Notes under the pieces: generated by a model
What the model was told of the DNA's origin: nothing
The model's database searches: none
What the model saw: only the letters and a program-made list of their open reading frames with translations
In this document: positions 1 to 6,542 of the stretch, in pieces
How positions within the stretch are numbered: position 1 is the first letter of the stretch
How the letters are laid out: the number at the start of each line of letters is the position of its first letter
Program-made: the position numbers and the translations under genes
IMG/VR virus record: IMGVR_UViG_3300021088_000013
Span: 1-59,217 of that record
DNA from: a virus
Length of the DNA stretch: 59,217 nt
Strand: one strand, 5' to 3'

Positions 1-209
1 GTCATCTACTGGATTTTCACTCAAAAAAAGTCCAATACTACGGATGGTCATCATTGCAGGTCATAGGCATGATCAGTATTGATCATGAAAGCACGTCTAA
101 TACGATCTTGATAGATCTTGATTGATATTATCGATATTAGCGCTTTTGCTATTAGACATCCACAATCCTAAGAAGATACCCAGGTGGGGTATAGATCTTG
201 ATGCGTTAA
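1..209. other. Non-coding left end, AT-rich and repeat-rich
   Basis: No convincing gene lies here. The stretch holds two TGATCA palindromes (70-75, 80-85), three copies of GATCTTGA and an 8-bp inverted repeat (GTCTAATA at 95-102 with TATTAGAC at 150-157). It lies downstream of the last leftward gene (the HNH gene) and, if the genome is circularly permuted or closed, would adjoin the small terminase region at the right edge. It could hold a transcription end, a packaging start or regulator sites; the sequence alone does not decide. Confidence 0.5.
104..201. repeat. Three direct copies of GATCTTGA
   Basis: Perfect 8-mers at 104-111, 114-121 and 194-201, each in the context ATAGATCTTGAT or close to it. 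The first two sit 10 bp apart, one helical turn. The same word also occurs in two other non-coding spots, 6462-6469 (inside the 11-mer array) and 17932-17939 (ahead of the early operon). Spacing and placement suggest binding sites of a phage regulator; this is inference. Confidence 0.5.
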
Positions 210-491
210 CTACCCTCCAGTGAAGAACCGGAGTGCCTTTGCTGCCTCGCGGAATGGGCGATGCGGAGCAGTGGTGTTGCAAACAGCATGCTCAGGACCG
301 CGGTAGTAGTTCCTGTCACGGTCATCATGCCCTAGATGCCACTCCTCGGTAGGATGGATAAGCCTGCGACAGTCCGGGCGCCAACAGCGCACCCTCCCCG
401 TGGCCACAATGGGAGCCCATTGAGACCTAAGTACCTGATGGACTCTCCCGTAGCCGCGCTCCGTGGTCTTGCCATAGCTCCTAGTCGTCAT
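210..491 (-). CDS. Small HNH endonuclease
   Basis: 93 residues. The region around residues 38-72 carries the HNH pattern: CWRPDC, then HLGHDD, then the AVCNTTA stretch, matching the beta-beta-alpha metal fold of phage HNH nucleases in which His-Asp pairs bind metal and cut DNA. Small HNH proteins commonly sit beside the terminase genes of siphoviruses and help packaging. Here the gene is the last of the leftward row and would adjoin the small terminase if the genome ends are joined. Its start overlaps the stop of the gene before it by four bases. The HNH call is firm; a packaging role is inferred from position. Confidence 0.75.
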   Translation of the reverse strand: MTTRSYGKTTERGYGRVHQVLRSQWAPIVATGRVRCWRPDCRRLIHPTEEWHLGHDDRDRNYYRGPEHAVCNTTAPHRPFREAAKALRFFTGG

Positions 492-754
492 CGGATACCG
501 TCCCTGGAATGCTCATCTACATCATGTGTGACAGTCATGGCCCATCCGAGATGGTCGGTACGTACGTCAATAGTTACGGGTAGGGAACGTATGAGTGCAC
601 CAGCTAGAGCTACGCTTACAGCCTGCATGTAAGGCGCCGGCTTGGTCTTGCGATCAGCTAGCTCGGCCAGGAATGAAGGTGGCTGCTGCTGCCATTGATT
701 AAGATCCTGGTCCAGGAGGGTCTCACCGTCGATGATGACTGTAGCCCTACTCAT
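488..754 (-). CDS. Hypothetical protein
   Basis: I do not recognise this 88-residue protein. I prefer the ATG at 754 (MSRATVII) over an upstream TTG at 763, because it overlaps the previous stop as ATGAGTAG, the usual coupling in this genome. The C-terminal half alternates hydrophobic and charged residues and ends HDVDEHSRDGIR. No membrane segment or known motif is visible. It lies between a coiled-coil hypothetical and the HNH gene in the terminal leftward operon. Confidence 0.6.
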   Translation of the reverse strand: MSRATVIIDGETLLDQDLNQWQQQPPSFLAELADRKTKPAPYMQAVSVALAGALIRSLPVTIDVRTDHLGWAMTVTHDVDEHSRDGIR

Positions 755-1073
755 GGCAATCAAAAGCTAGTTCTGCAGCCGCACCGGCTAGCTCATCATT
801 AGCTTTCTTCAAATCCGCGCGCAGCTGCTTGAGCTCTACGTTTGGGATGATCGTGAAATCCTGATCATTCTCAAGCATGTAGACGAGTGAATCGCCAATG
901 ATCTGAAGGGTTGCTTTGATGGATTCGACCATATGGGTGGGCTTGCCACGAAGATCAAGCCCGGGTAGGTGGAAGTTGGCGGCTGGCCTATCCGTTCCGT
1001 TTCCGGGATGTGTGAATCCTGCAGATAGAGCTGCTGCGATGGCGTTAGCGGCTTCCTGGTTTTTGACTGTCAT
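747..1073 (-). CDS. Hypothetical protein with C-terminal coiled coil
   Basis: 108 residues starting at the ATG at 1073 (MTVKNQEAAN), which forms an ATGA overlap with the stop of the 37-residue gene upstream; a TTG at 1130 would add 19 residues. The N-terminal half is alanine-rich, and the last 35 residues (LKQLRADLKKANDELAGAA) are predicted by eye to form an amphipathic helix or short coiled coil. Function unknown. Confidence 0.6.
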   Translation of the reverse strand: MTVKNQEAANAIAAALSAGFTHPGNGTDRPAANFHLPGLDLRGKPTHMVESIKATLQIIGDSLVYMLENDQDFTIIPNVELKQLRADLKKANDELAGAAAELAFDCHE

Positions 1074-1183
1074 ATAAGTGGACGCTTCGATAACTGCCAG
1101 TCGACGAGCTCGTCTATCCAGTCCGGACAAATTGGATCAGAAAGATCTGATGTGATTGGTCTTGGTCCTATCGCTTCATTCAT
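1070..1183 (-). CDS. Small acidic hypothetical protein
   Basis: 37 codons from ATG 1183 to TGA 1070, sequence MNEAIGPRPITSDL and onward, with a DWIDELVDWQ stretch. Its stop overlaps the next start (ATGA at 1070-1073), the strongest reason to consider it real. The ribosome binding site is weak (GGGCGG). It resembles no family I know. Confidence 0.45.
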   Translation of the reverse strand: MNEAIGPRPITSDLSDPICPDWIDELVDWQLSKRPLI

Positions 1184-1234
1184 CACAACCGCCCATTGTA
1201 GGTCAGGTGGCTACGTTGTGCCTGGTAGCTCTGC

Positions 1235-1498
1235 TCATTTGTGGTATCCAGCAGCTCGTATAGCTTTCGCTAATTCCATTCCTTCGAATCGCTGAGCTAA
1301 GTCTAGTAGCTCCTGTAGATCCATCTGCTGATCATGTTCGATTGACTCGACTTCCATGGATATATCCTCTAAGGAGGAAGCATCGTAGTTAATGTGCTCG
1401 TGTGGAACCATTCCCTGGTAGGCTGCAGCTTCTCGTAGGGCCGCGGCAGCTCTACGGAGACGCTCAGAGAAGCTTGTGTCAGGGGTAATGATGATCAT
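1235..1498 (-). CDS. Hypothetical protein, related to the gene at 15810-16136
   Basis: 87 residues, helical and acidic. It shares a layout with the product of 15810-16136: a pattern AAxxLRxxAAY, then YxASxLE, then a Leu-rich helix and a closing AKAIRAAGY or ARAIFNEGW. This suggests two diverged copies of one small phage protein family, separated by about 14 kb. The start overlaps the stop of the previous gene by four bases (ATGA). Function unknown. Confidence 0.6.
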   Translation of the reverse strand: MIIITPDTSFSERLRRAAAALREAAAYQGMVPHEHINYDASSLEDISMEVESIEHDQQMDLQELLDLAQRFEGMELAKAIRAAGYHK

Positions 1499-1683
1499 AA
1501 ACGCCCCCCGGATGCGAAGTGGCCGAGCTGCGCCTGGTCTAGCTGATGGCAGGCGTGAGCTGTAGCGTGCTGGTGCTGCTCGTTAACAAAGCCGATGAAC
1601 TCATCAACATCGGTGAATCCGAATACTTGCATGATGGTGACGTAGTCTCGTCTGGTTAGAGCAGTTCCACGCTTGTAGGCCAT
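1495..1683 (-). CDS. Hypothetical protein
   Basis: 62 residues. An AGGA ribosome site lies about eight bases before the ATG at 1683. The protein is predicted helical (FTDVDEFIGFVNEQHQH) and His-rich in the middle (HATAHACHQ), which could bind metal, but no family is recognised. It is the first leftward gene after the HTH gene, with a 55-bp gap. Confidence 0.6.
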   Translation of the reverse strand: MAYKRGTALTRRDYVTIMQVFGFTDVDEFIGFVNEQHQHATAHACHQLDQAQLGHFASGGRL

Positions 1684-1738
1684 TGAAACATTCCTATCTG
1701 GGGTTTATATACGCGCCCCAATTTTGAGCAGCGTTAGC

Positions 1739-2185
1739 TTACTGGCAGGATAGTGCATGCACGGGGTTTGCACCACTACGTCTGCGCGCGTACTCAACAA
1801 CATCCCCTACTCGGTATCGCCGAACACCGTCTGGGGAGATTATCGAGTTGATGTGACCTCGTCGTGCCCAATGCCTGAATGATTGCGGGTTGACGTGAAA
1901 CAGATCCGCTAGCTCGCTTGGGGTTAGCCAGTCATCGATGCATAACGGCTGATCAGACGGCATTACCCAGCCTTGCCCTAGTTGATTCCAGCGGTTGTCT
2001 AGATCGGCTAGGGCAGCGATTGGGTTATCAATCTGCCCGGCCAGGGACATCTCTAGAAGCTTGCGGTATGAGGTTGCGACGCGCCGCGCCCTGGCTACTC
2101 GATCGGTCTCGGGCCATGGCCACACGTCTGTCACATCTGACAGGTTACGGCGTTTTTGAAACGGTACTGGCTGCGGAACCGTCAA
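1739..2185 (-). CDS. MerR/excisionase-type HTH DNA-binding protein
   Basis: 148 residues. Residues 86-140 fit a winged helix-turn-helix of the MerR/excisionase (HTH_17) type: WLTPSELADLFHVNPQSFRHWARRGHI is followed by a wing (ISPDGVRRYRVGDVVEYARRR). The N-terminal 80 residues are helical with no recognised motif. Only a TTG start at 2185 covers the full length; the next in-frame Met is residue 66, inside the helical region. The gene is divergent from the six-gene rightward cassette starting at 2261, so it is the natural candidate to control it, or to act as excisionase or Cro-like factor. Fold confident, role inferred. Confidence 0.7.
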   Translation of the reverse strand: MTVPQPVPFQKRRNLSDVTDVWPWPETDRVARARRVATSYRKLLEMSLAGQIDNPIAALADLDNRWNQLGQGWVMPSDQPLCIDDWLTPSELADLFHVNPQSFRHWARRGHINSIISPDGVRRYRVGDVVEYARRRSGANPVHALSCQ

Positions 2186-2260
2186 AAGTTATCTAACTGT
2201 GACACACATCACAAACACACCCTGTTTCCGAGACCGGATCTAGGTGGTATGCTCCCAGGC
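2186..2260 (+). promoter_or_regulatory. Divergent intergenic region with leaderless-type promoter for the rightward cassette
   Basis: A TATGCT -10-like hexamer at 2248-2253 ends seven bases before the ATG at 2261, the spacing expected if transcription starts at the A of the start codon (a leaderless mRNA, common in mycobacteria). It is preceded by GGTGG, as at 28745-28748. No good -35 is visible. The region also holds TGTGACACACATCACA, a short imperfect palindrome that could be an operator for the divergent HTH protein. Confidence 0.4.
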
Positions 2261-2428
2261 ATGAAAAGCTTCGACAGGTTAGACGCAAACACCTGGTCGG
2301 ACGATAACCTTCCAGATGGTTATGAGTGGCGTGAATTTAACGCTGAGCTTGATCAATGGCATCTCTATGGACCAGATGGAACAGATCTCACAACTGAATA
2401 TCATCTACATCAAGGTTTCTACGAATAG
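2261..2428 (+). CDS. Small acidic hypothetical protein, first gene of rightward cassette
   Basis: 55 residues from ATG 2261 (MKSFDRLDANTW). Upstream in-frame extension is possible, but the -10-like hexamer just before this ATG supports a leaderless start here. The protein is aromatic and acidic, with repeated Asp and Trp/Tyr residues (WREFNAELDQWHLYGPDG), and looks like a compact beta domain. It resembles no family I can name. Small acidic proteins at the head of a minor-strand phage cassette are sometimes host-defence inhibitors, but nothing here proves that. Confidence 0.6.
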   Translation: MKSFDRLDANTWSDDNLPDGYEWREFNAELDQWHLYGPDGTDLTTEYHLHQGFYE

Positions 2429-2446
2429 CACATAGTAGAAGGCGAA

Positions 2447-2575
2447 ATGACAGACAATGGTCTTGATATAGCTATTCCGCTCGTTATAATTGCACTCACA
2501 GCTATCGGAACTGGAGTCTATAAGCTTCAATCATTTCTAGAACGTTGGGATCAACAACGACACTTCAAGGACTAG
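2447..2575 (+). CDS. Small single-span membrane protein
   Basis: 42 residues (MTDNGLDIAIPLVII and onward), with one clear membrane segment at residues 6-25 followed by a basic, aromatic tail (FLERWDQQRHFKD), so the C-terminus is probably cytoplasmic. A good ribosome site (AGAAGG) lies about seven bases before ATG 2447. It ends 14 bases before the next ATG. Function unknown; candidates include superinfection exclusion or membrane-signalling roles. Confidence 0.6.
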   Translation: MTDNGLDIAIPLVIIALTAIGTGVYKLQSFLERWDQQRHFKD

Positions 2576-2589
2576 GAAAGGCAACTCCC

Positions 2590-2760
2590 ATGCAACTCGG
2601 ATTAAACGGTCTAGGAGACATCACTAAAGTACTCCCGGAGGTCATGAACATGTCACGAGCAACCCAGAGGGAACTTTCTGAGATCCGAATCCTACTTAAG
2701 GAACTTGTTGACCTTCAGAGCCGCGCACTTCTGCTAGCATCAATGGAATCACACCAATGA
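2590..2760 (+). CDS. Small helical hypothetical protein
   Basis: 56 residues from ATG 2590 (MQLGLNGLGDI), preceded by AGGAAAGG at 2573-2580. A TTG at 2545 would extend it but has no ribosome site and overlaps the membrane gene. The C-terminal half is a strong amphipathic helix (LSEIRILLKELVDLQSRALLL), probably a coiled coil. The stop overlaps the next ATG (ATGA), so the two are translationally coupled. Confidence 0.6.
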   Translation: MQLGLNGLGDITKVLPEVMNMSRATQRELSEIRILLKELVDLQSRALLLASMESHQ

Positions 2761-2936
2761 TAATTTGCGATAGGTGCAACGCGCGCGCCAAAACAGAAGT
2801 TATCATGAAATCAGGACTTTACTTATCGTTTTGCTGGCATCATTGGAATAGACATAAAACAGCTATAACACCGATGATTGTCAGCGTACGTGATATTGAA
2901 CACGAACTTATAGAGTGCCAAAACGATTGCGAGTAG
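2757..2936 (+). CDS. DUF7455-like zinc-ribbon protein
   Basis: 59 residues beginning MIICDRCNARAKTEV. It has a CxxC at residues 4-7 and a second metal pair in CWHHW around residue 25, with LYLSF between, the layout of the small actinobacterial DUF7455 zinc-finger proteins (CDRC, about 18 residues, then CxHH). It starts as ATGA on the previous stop and runs 22 bases into the next gene. Likely zinc-binding; partner unknown. Confidence 0.6.
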   Translation: MIICDRCNARAKTEVIMKSGLYLSFCWHHWNRHKTAITPMIVSVRDIEHELIECQNDCE

Positions 2937-3283
2937 ATGTGACCTTATCTAACGCTGAATTCCGCTGCCTGCGTGAGTTCCTTGGACTTCCTGTGCAATG
3001 GGTTGCGCAAGAACTACGCGTCAATGAACATACTGTTCGTGATTGGGAGACTAATGATCGACCTATCCCAGGTTACGCATCTGATTACCTATCTGATTTA
3101 GGTAAGAATGCTAAACACGCAGTAGAGAAATTAATCATGAAGTGGGATAGTCAAATCGCACTTCAAGTCCCTAAAGGGTCTCGACAAAACTATGAAGAGC
3201 ACTTTCCGCCATCATACCACCGCGCGGTGGCATCACGAGTGCGTGAGAATATCGGATCTAGAATTAGATACCAAGAGGACTGA
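2915..3283 (+). CDS. HTH transcriptional regulator of the rightward cassette
   Basis: Up to 122 residues. The segment AEFRCLREFLGLPVQWVAQ, then LRVNEHTVRDWETNDRPIP, is an XRE/DUF1870-type helix-turn-helix as found in small phage and toxin-antitoxin regulators and in anti-CRISPR-associated (Aca) proteins. The C-terminal 70 residues are helical and basic. The GTG at 2915 has no ribosome site; a GTG at 2939 (VTLSNAEF) just after the previous stop is an equally likely start. It sits fifth of six genes, the position of a self-regulator that limits its own cassette. Confidence 0.65.
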   Translation: MPKRLRVDVTLSNAEFRCLREFLGLPVQWVAQELRVNEHTVRDWETNDRPIPGYASDYLSDLGKNAKHAVEKLIMKWDSQIALQVPKGSRQNYEEHFPPSYHRAVASRVRENIGSRIRYQED

Positions 3284-3543
3284 TGAGCGCAACAGAATAC
3301 CTAGTAGATAACAACATTGATCGATTAGATCAGTGCTGTGAAATATGGAGCTGCCGTAACCTAAATACATTCGCTTCATGGGTACTAACTATGTCATGCT
3401 GTGGAGGAAAAGTTCTTACCTGTGAATCATGCAAACTATTCTGGATTGACAAACAACATGATGCAGGACTGGTATGCTACAGATGTGGAACAAGGAATAA
3501 AACCGTTGCGATGGCATTTATGGATATACGAAGAATAAATTAG
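3283..3543 (+). CDS. Cysteine-rich zinc-ribbon protein
   Basis: 86 residues; eight cysteines including CC at residues 18-19, SCC, then CESCKLFW and CYRCG spaced like a four-Cys zinc ribbon in the C-terminal half. The start overlaps the previous stop (TGATG). The stop overlaps the converging leftward gene by four bases, so the two transcription units meet head-on here without a visible terminator. Likely a metal-binding adaptor; function unknown. Confidence 0.6.
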   Translation: MSATEYLVDNNIDRLDQCCEIWSCRNLNTFASWVLTMSCCGGKVLTCESCKLFWIDKQHDAGLVCYRCGTRNKTVAMAFMDIRRIN

Positions 3544-4463
3544 CATCCAGAAACCGAAGCATCAGAATCGCTAAGCATTCCCCGCAAGAGCTCAACTACT
3601 GCATACCCATCAATTCCAGCCAAATCATCTTCGGTCATGGTAAGTAGTCTCCGTACTTCATAAAGCTTAGAATCCGATTCAATCAAACGATATTGAGCTT
3701 CGGCCAACAACCACTTCAACATTTCAGTCTCCTCATGCTCGTGCTCAGCCATGATCATATGTGCCAACCAGTTGTATTCACGTTCAGTCCAACGGCCGCC
3801 ACATGTCATGCAATCGATGTCGGTGGAACCGTTATTGATTCCCAGGGTAGGAGCACCACAATCGAGAATGGGGCATGGCATCGATAACCTACGACGCTGG
3901 TGTGTTTGACCTAGTAATGTTTCAACATCATGATGTAGATCCGATAATTTAAGTGCCACATCAACTCCATCGAGTTCTACAGCTTCCCATCCTCCGGTTT
4001 TAAACCACACCGACACCGACTGTTGTGGCGCCGTGAGTAAGGCCCTGAGATTATCAGGCAGCACCCGTGCGGCTTGCGCGATGACCGGTTTATCACGAAC
4101 TGGCCAGCCTTTAGCTTTGTGTCGAATCTTAGGATCGATGCCGAGTGTTTCGGCTACCATCCATAGCGCTGCTTCACACCATTCGCCCAGGGAGCTGTGT
4201 AGCGCTAGGACGGTGCCGTTGAGCGGCATCGGCGGTTCAGGTGTTCCGCTGACATGCAAATTCGCACTTTGTGTTTTATCTCCTATGGCAGCGTTGAGCG
4301 CTTCGGAATCGGCCTGTAGCGCCATTACCGATCTTTGTACTGCTGCGTAGCAGCGCCTGCATAGTCCGCGTTGTTCGGCGATGATTGCGCTGATGCGTTG
4401 TCCGTTGATGGTTTGGGCGTCTCTACATCGTTTTTCGGCTGCGCAGTAGTGGTCAGTCATCAT
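3540..4463 (-). CDS. Zinc-binding protein of an actinophage early-gene family
   Basis: 307 residues. The N-terminus has a Cys motif (HYCAAEKRC, then GLCRRCYAA); a central alpha-helical part follows; residues 205-235 form a second zinc ribbon (PCPILDCG, later IDCMTCGGRW), and an acidic C-terminus ends it. This layout of an N-terminal Cys pair, a helical middle and a CPxC/CxxCG ribbon is common in uncharacterised actinobacterial prophage DNA-interacting proteins. The start codon (ATG 4463 or 4460) overlaps the previous gene. It is the last gene of the long early operon. A DNA- or RNA-binding role is inferred. Confidence 0.55.
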   Translation of the reverse strand: MMTDHYCAAEKRCRDAQTINGQRISAIIAEQRGLCRRCYAAVQRSVMALQADSEALNAAIGDKTQSANLHVSGTPEPPMPLNGTVLALHSSLGEWCEAALWMVAETLGIDPKIRHKAKGWPVRDKPVIAQAARVLPDNLRALLTAPQQSVSVWFKTGGWEAVELDGVDVALKLSDLHHDVETLLGQTHQRRRLSMPCPILDCGAPTLGINNGSTDIDCMTCGGRWTEREYNWLAHMIMAEHEHEETEMLKWLLAEAQYRLIESDSKLYEVRRLLTMTEDDLAGIDGYAVVELLRGMLSDSDASVSGC

Positions 4464-4659
4464 CTATCGTGAACTTACCTGGTGATATGAAATGATATTG
4501 CGGATAAATAACATCTTTATCATCGTCGTCGCCGTAAACCTCGTTGAGTATGCGGTGTAGTCGTTCAATGGCTGCTGGCATGTCAAAGTTAAGACTGGGA
4601 CGATCTCCAGTGTAGTAGGCCGTTCCGAACCGTCCGTCTATTCGCTTTGCTCTAGTCAT
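4453..4659 (-). CDS. Hypothetical protein
   Basis: 68 residues. Basic N-terminus (MTRAKRIDGRFG), then an acidic run (GDDDDKD). The start overlaps the DUF3310 gene stop as ATGA and the end overlaps the next gene by 11 bases. No motif recognised. Confidence 0.6.
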   Translation of the reverse strand: MTRAKRIDGRFGTAYYTGDRPSLNFDMPAAIERLHRILNEVYGDDDDKDVIYPQYHFISPGKFTIDDD

Positions 4660-4934
4660 ACCTTATGCTCCAGCCAATCGTTTAAATACCAAATAGCTTT
4701 GCGAATATCTTGCTCATCGTTTTCTTTACCGCCAAAGGCAACACGCCAAATATACTTCATCGCCGTAGCGAGCCGAAAATCCTTTATATGCCTAATAATC
4801 TCAATACACTCAATAACTCTGCAAGGTATAGATGCATTATTATATATATATGTAATAGGCTTATGATGTAATGAAACCAGTGGACCCCTAATATAATGCG
4901 GTGGATGGTTGACCATGTCTGGTTTATCGTCCAC
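4656..4934 (-). CDS. DUF3310 protein (SaV-like nucleotide-metabolism family)
   Basis: 92 residues with the DUF3310 signature: an opening VNHPPHY, then ECIEIIRHIKDFRLATAMKY, then IWR and a closing KAIWYLNDWLEH. Many phages carry this domain next to nucleotide-modifying or replication genes; its exact reaction is not established. Between HPPHY and ECIE there is a longer insert than usual (about 28 residues). The start is GTG at 4934; it overlaps the 39-residue Cys-rich gene. Family assignment is confident. Confidence 0.8.
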   Translation of the reverse strand: MDDKPDMVNHPPHYIRGPLVSLHHKPITYIYNNASIPCRVIECIEIIRHIKDFRLATAMKYIWRVAFGGKENDEQDIRKAIWYLNDWLEHKV

Positions 4935-5043
4935 GTTTCGCCTCTGCTGTTAATTTCACCGACATTCCAATACGTGCGTTATGTTCTCTTGTACGATAAT
5001 GCTTACCGCATTGGCAATCATTTTTACATGGGGCTGCCGGCAT
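4924..5043 (-). CDS. Small Cys/His metal-binding peptide
   Basis: 39 residues (MPAAPCKNDCQCGKHYRTRE) with C-x3-C-x-C-x2-H at residues 6-15 and a basic C-terminus. The same short Cys pattern is often seen fused to phage homing endonucleases, and here the gene directly follows an endonuclease VII-like gene, whose last codons it overlaps by 20 bases. It could be a detached DNA-binding module. The start ATG at 5043 has no strong ribosome site. Confidence 0.5.
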   Translation of the reverse strand: MPAAPCKNDCQCGKHYRTREHNARIGMSVKLTAEAKRGR

Positions 5044-5527
5044 TTAAAATCCTTTGAGCTGGTGGGTTAAGCTTGACTTCTATGGCACGCACTAATGCTT
5101 CGATAGAATAACGGCCTAGAATTATTTGGTTACACGTGACACACGCAAGGCAACGTATACAGTTTCGGCATCCTAATTCCGGTGAATGTTCACATCCAGT
5201 CTTATTATGTTCATGATCGACAGCAAGCATTTTTGATATTCCTTTAGCGTGCCAACATACTGCACATCTACGTCCCTGTGCTTCATAGATAGCCTCATAC
5301 TCCTCCTTGGTTATTCCGTAGATTTTCTCGACGCGTAGCTCATGTGACCTACTTCTCGTCTTCACCTTCCGGGCGCGCTCATGTGTGACACACCGGGGCG
5401 ATCGAGGGCCGCCATGGGGTGTTGGGCGATACTTAGTTACCCCATCAGCGATGCAATCCTTGCATACAGGCCCTGAACGCCTCCCTAACGAACTTTTATC
5501 ACTCCCTGGTGTGGTAACACTAGCCAT
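5024..5527 (-). CDS. Endonuclease VII-like (HNH/His-Me finger) nuclease
   Basis: 167 residues. The C-terminal half matches the recombination endonuclease VII family: RRCAVCWHAKG, then LAVDHEHNKTG, then CIRCLACVTCNQIILGR. The Cys pairs bind structural zinc and VDHEH supplies the catalytic His. Residues 20-45 contain a further Cys pair (VCKDCIADG). Such enzymes cut branched DNA during phage replication or act as homing nucleases. I take ATG 5527 (MASVTTPGSDK), preceded by an AGAGGA site, rather than a longer open frame to 5644 that overlaps the neighbouring gene. Two other HNH-type or related genes occur in the window, so homing is possible. Confidence 0.8.
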   Translation of the reverse strand: MASVTTPGSDKSSLGRRSGPVCKDCIADGVTKYRPTPHGGPRSPRCVTHERARKVKTRSRSHELRVEKIYGITKEEYEAIYEAQGRRCAVCWHAKGISKMLAVDHEHNKTGCEHSPELGCRNCIRCLACVTCNQIILGRYSIEALVRAIEVKLNPPAQRILNAGSPM

Positions 5528-5553
5528 GGCCTGAAATCCTCTCAGATCGCCAC

Positions 5554-5964
5554 TCAGAAGGGGGGCACCGTACCGCTGTAGTTCACGGGCACCACGGCGC
5601 TGCGGTAGTCGAGTACGTTCGGGTCCTTCCACGATGCAAAACAACGATGTGATGGATGTATCCAGGCATAGTCCGGAAGACCTCGAGCAATCATCTCGGT
5701 AGAGCGCAGCCTGACGGCACCGTCGCGGGAGTCGCCAGCCATGAACGTGTGCCCTCCGCTGAGTAGGGCGATCATCTCGCCTGTGAGGTTCAGATGTACC
5801 GGATCCATCCGTACGGGTTCCCCGTAGGAAATGGCGAGAAGAATCGGGCTAAGGCAAGTGCTACATGTTCCGGGTCGTGCCGCCGTGCAAATGAGGTGGT
5901 GTGGCTTCGGCCGCCGCTTGGTGCTCACTCGTACGGTTTTTCGCTTGAGATGGCTACCCAACAT
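5554..5964 (-). CDS. Mycobacteriophage-type zinc-finger hypothetical protein
   Basis: 136 residues. A CSTCLSPILLAISYGEPVR stretch in the first third and a closing PSHRC give a Cys4-like set seen in an uncharacterised actinophage family (CxxC, then VRxDPxxL, then HRC). The start overlaps the 47-residue ribbon gene by 40 bases. Function unknown. Confidence 0.55.
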   Translation of the reverse strand: MLGSHLKRKTVRVSTKRRPKPHHLICTAARPGTCSTCLSPILLAISYGEPVRMDPVHLNLTGEMIALLSGGHTFMAGDSRDGAVRLRSTEMIARGLPDYAWIHPSHRCFASWKDPNVLDYRSAVVPVNYSGTVPPF

Positions 5965-6068
5965 TTCCGATTATCGCTTCCGTCGATGTGGAAGTAGCGA
6001 TCCATCAACGATTCGACACGAATGGCGATCTGTCCACAGGACGGGCAGACGACGCTGTGAGTTGTCAT
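5925..6068 (-). CDS. Small zinc-ribbon protein
   Basis: 47 residues (MTTHSVVCPSCGQIAIRVES), with CPSCG at 8-12 and a lone Cys near residue 36 (NRKCWVAISS). The start is an ATGA overlap with the 51-residue gene upstream, and the end overlaps the next gene by 40 bases. Likely metal-binding; no family recognised. Confidence 0.55.
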   Translation of the reverse strand: MTTHSVVCPSCGQIAIRVESLMDRYFHIDGSDNRKCWVAISSEKPYE

Positions 6069-6220
6069 AAGTATCCAATCTGAATCAACTTTGATAGTTC
6101 TTCTATCAAATCCGGAATCTGCTCATCTGTGAACGCTCCCCTTACCCAGTGTCTCCGTCCGTCGGGCATCGGAATTATTTCCGGTTTCCTGTGTAACTTG
6201 CCCATCTCCTGAGTGGCCAT
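6065..6220 (-). CDS. Small hypothetical protein
   Basis: 51 residues (MATQEMGKLHRKPEIIPMPD and onward), with a helical acidic C-terminus (DEQIPDLIEELSKLI). A long purine-rich ribosome site (AGGAAGAAGG) lies eight bases before ATG 6220. It is the first gene after the 11-mer array, so its expression may respond to whatever binds there. Confidence 0.6.
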   Translation of the reverse strand: MATQEMGKLHRKPEIIPMPDGRRHWVRGAFTDEQIPDLIEELSKLIQIGYL

Positions 6221-6248
6221 CGGGTGTCCTTCTTCCTGAAATTTTACT

Positions 6249-6278
6249 CGCGTACGCGTGTACGTACACGTACATACA
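6249..6278. other. 30-bp alternating purine-pyrimidine tract
   Basis: Every base from 6249 to 6278 alternates pyrimidine and purine (CGCGTACGCG, then GTGTACGTACAC and further TACA steps). It contains two perfect palindromes, 6249-6258 and 6258-6269. Such tracts can adopt left-handed DNA or melt under negative supercoiling. It abuts the 11-mer array and may be its unwinding or structural element. Confidence 0.6.
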
Positions 6279-6282
6279 GTCG

Positions 6283-6530
6283 TTGAGACAGTGAGACACC
6301 TTGAGACAACTGACGGCTACAGTTGTCTCACGATCCAGTTGTCTCATCAGTTGTCTCACAGTTGTCTCACCTATTTCCCCTGGTTAAAACAGTTGTAACA
6401 GTTGTCTCACTGCGACTGAAGATTTTGACTTTTTCAGTTGTCTCAAGTTCGTCTCAAAACTGATCTTGAAGGTGATACAACCGTCAGTTGTCTCAGTTGT
6501 CTCATGGTCACGGGTAAGCTGAGACAACTG
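6283..6530. repeat. Iteron-like array of CAGTTGTCTCA; candidate replication origin
   Basis: Ten perfect 11-mers in 250 bp. In one orientation: 6320-6330, 6336-6346, 6348-6358, 6359-6369, 6399-6409, 6435-6445, 6485-6495 and 6494-6504. Inverted copies at 6302-6312 and 6520-6530 bracket the array. Degenerate copies lie at 6283-6299, 6390-6400 and 6446-6456. Starts are 9-50 bp apart, several at 11-16 bp, so copies can fall on the same face. The array lies immediately downstream of the Prim-Pol/RecA-type replication gene, where phage and plasmid origins often sit. A partition site or multi-site operator is the alternative. No gene is credible in this stretch. Confidence 0.8.
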
Positions 6531-6542
6531 AACGCTGGAACA

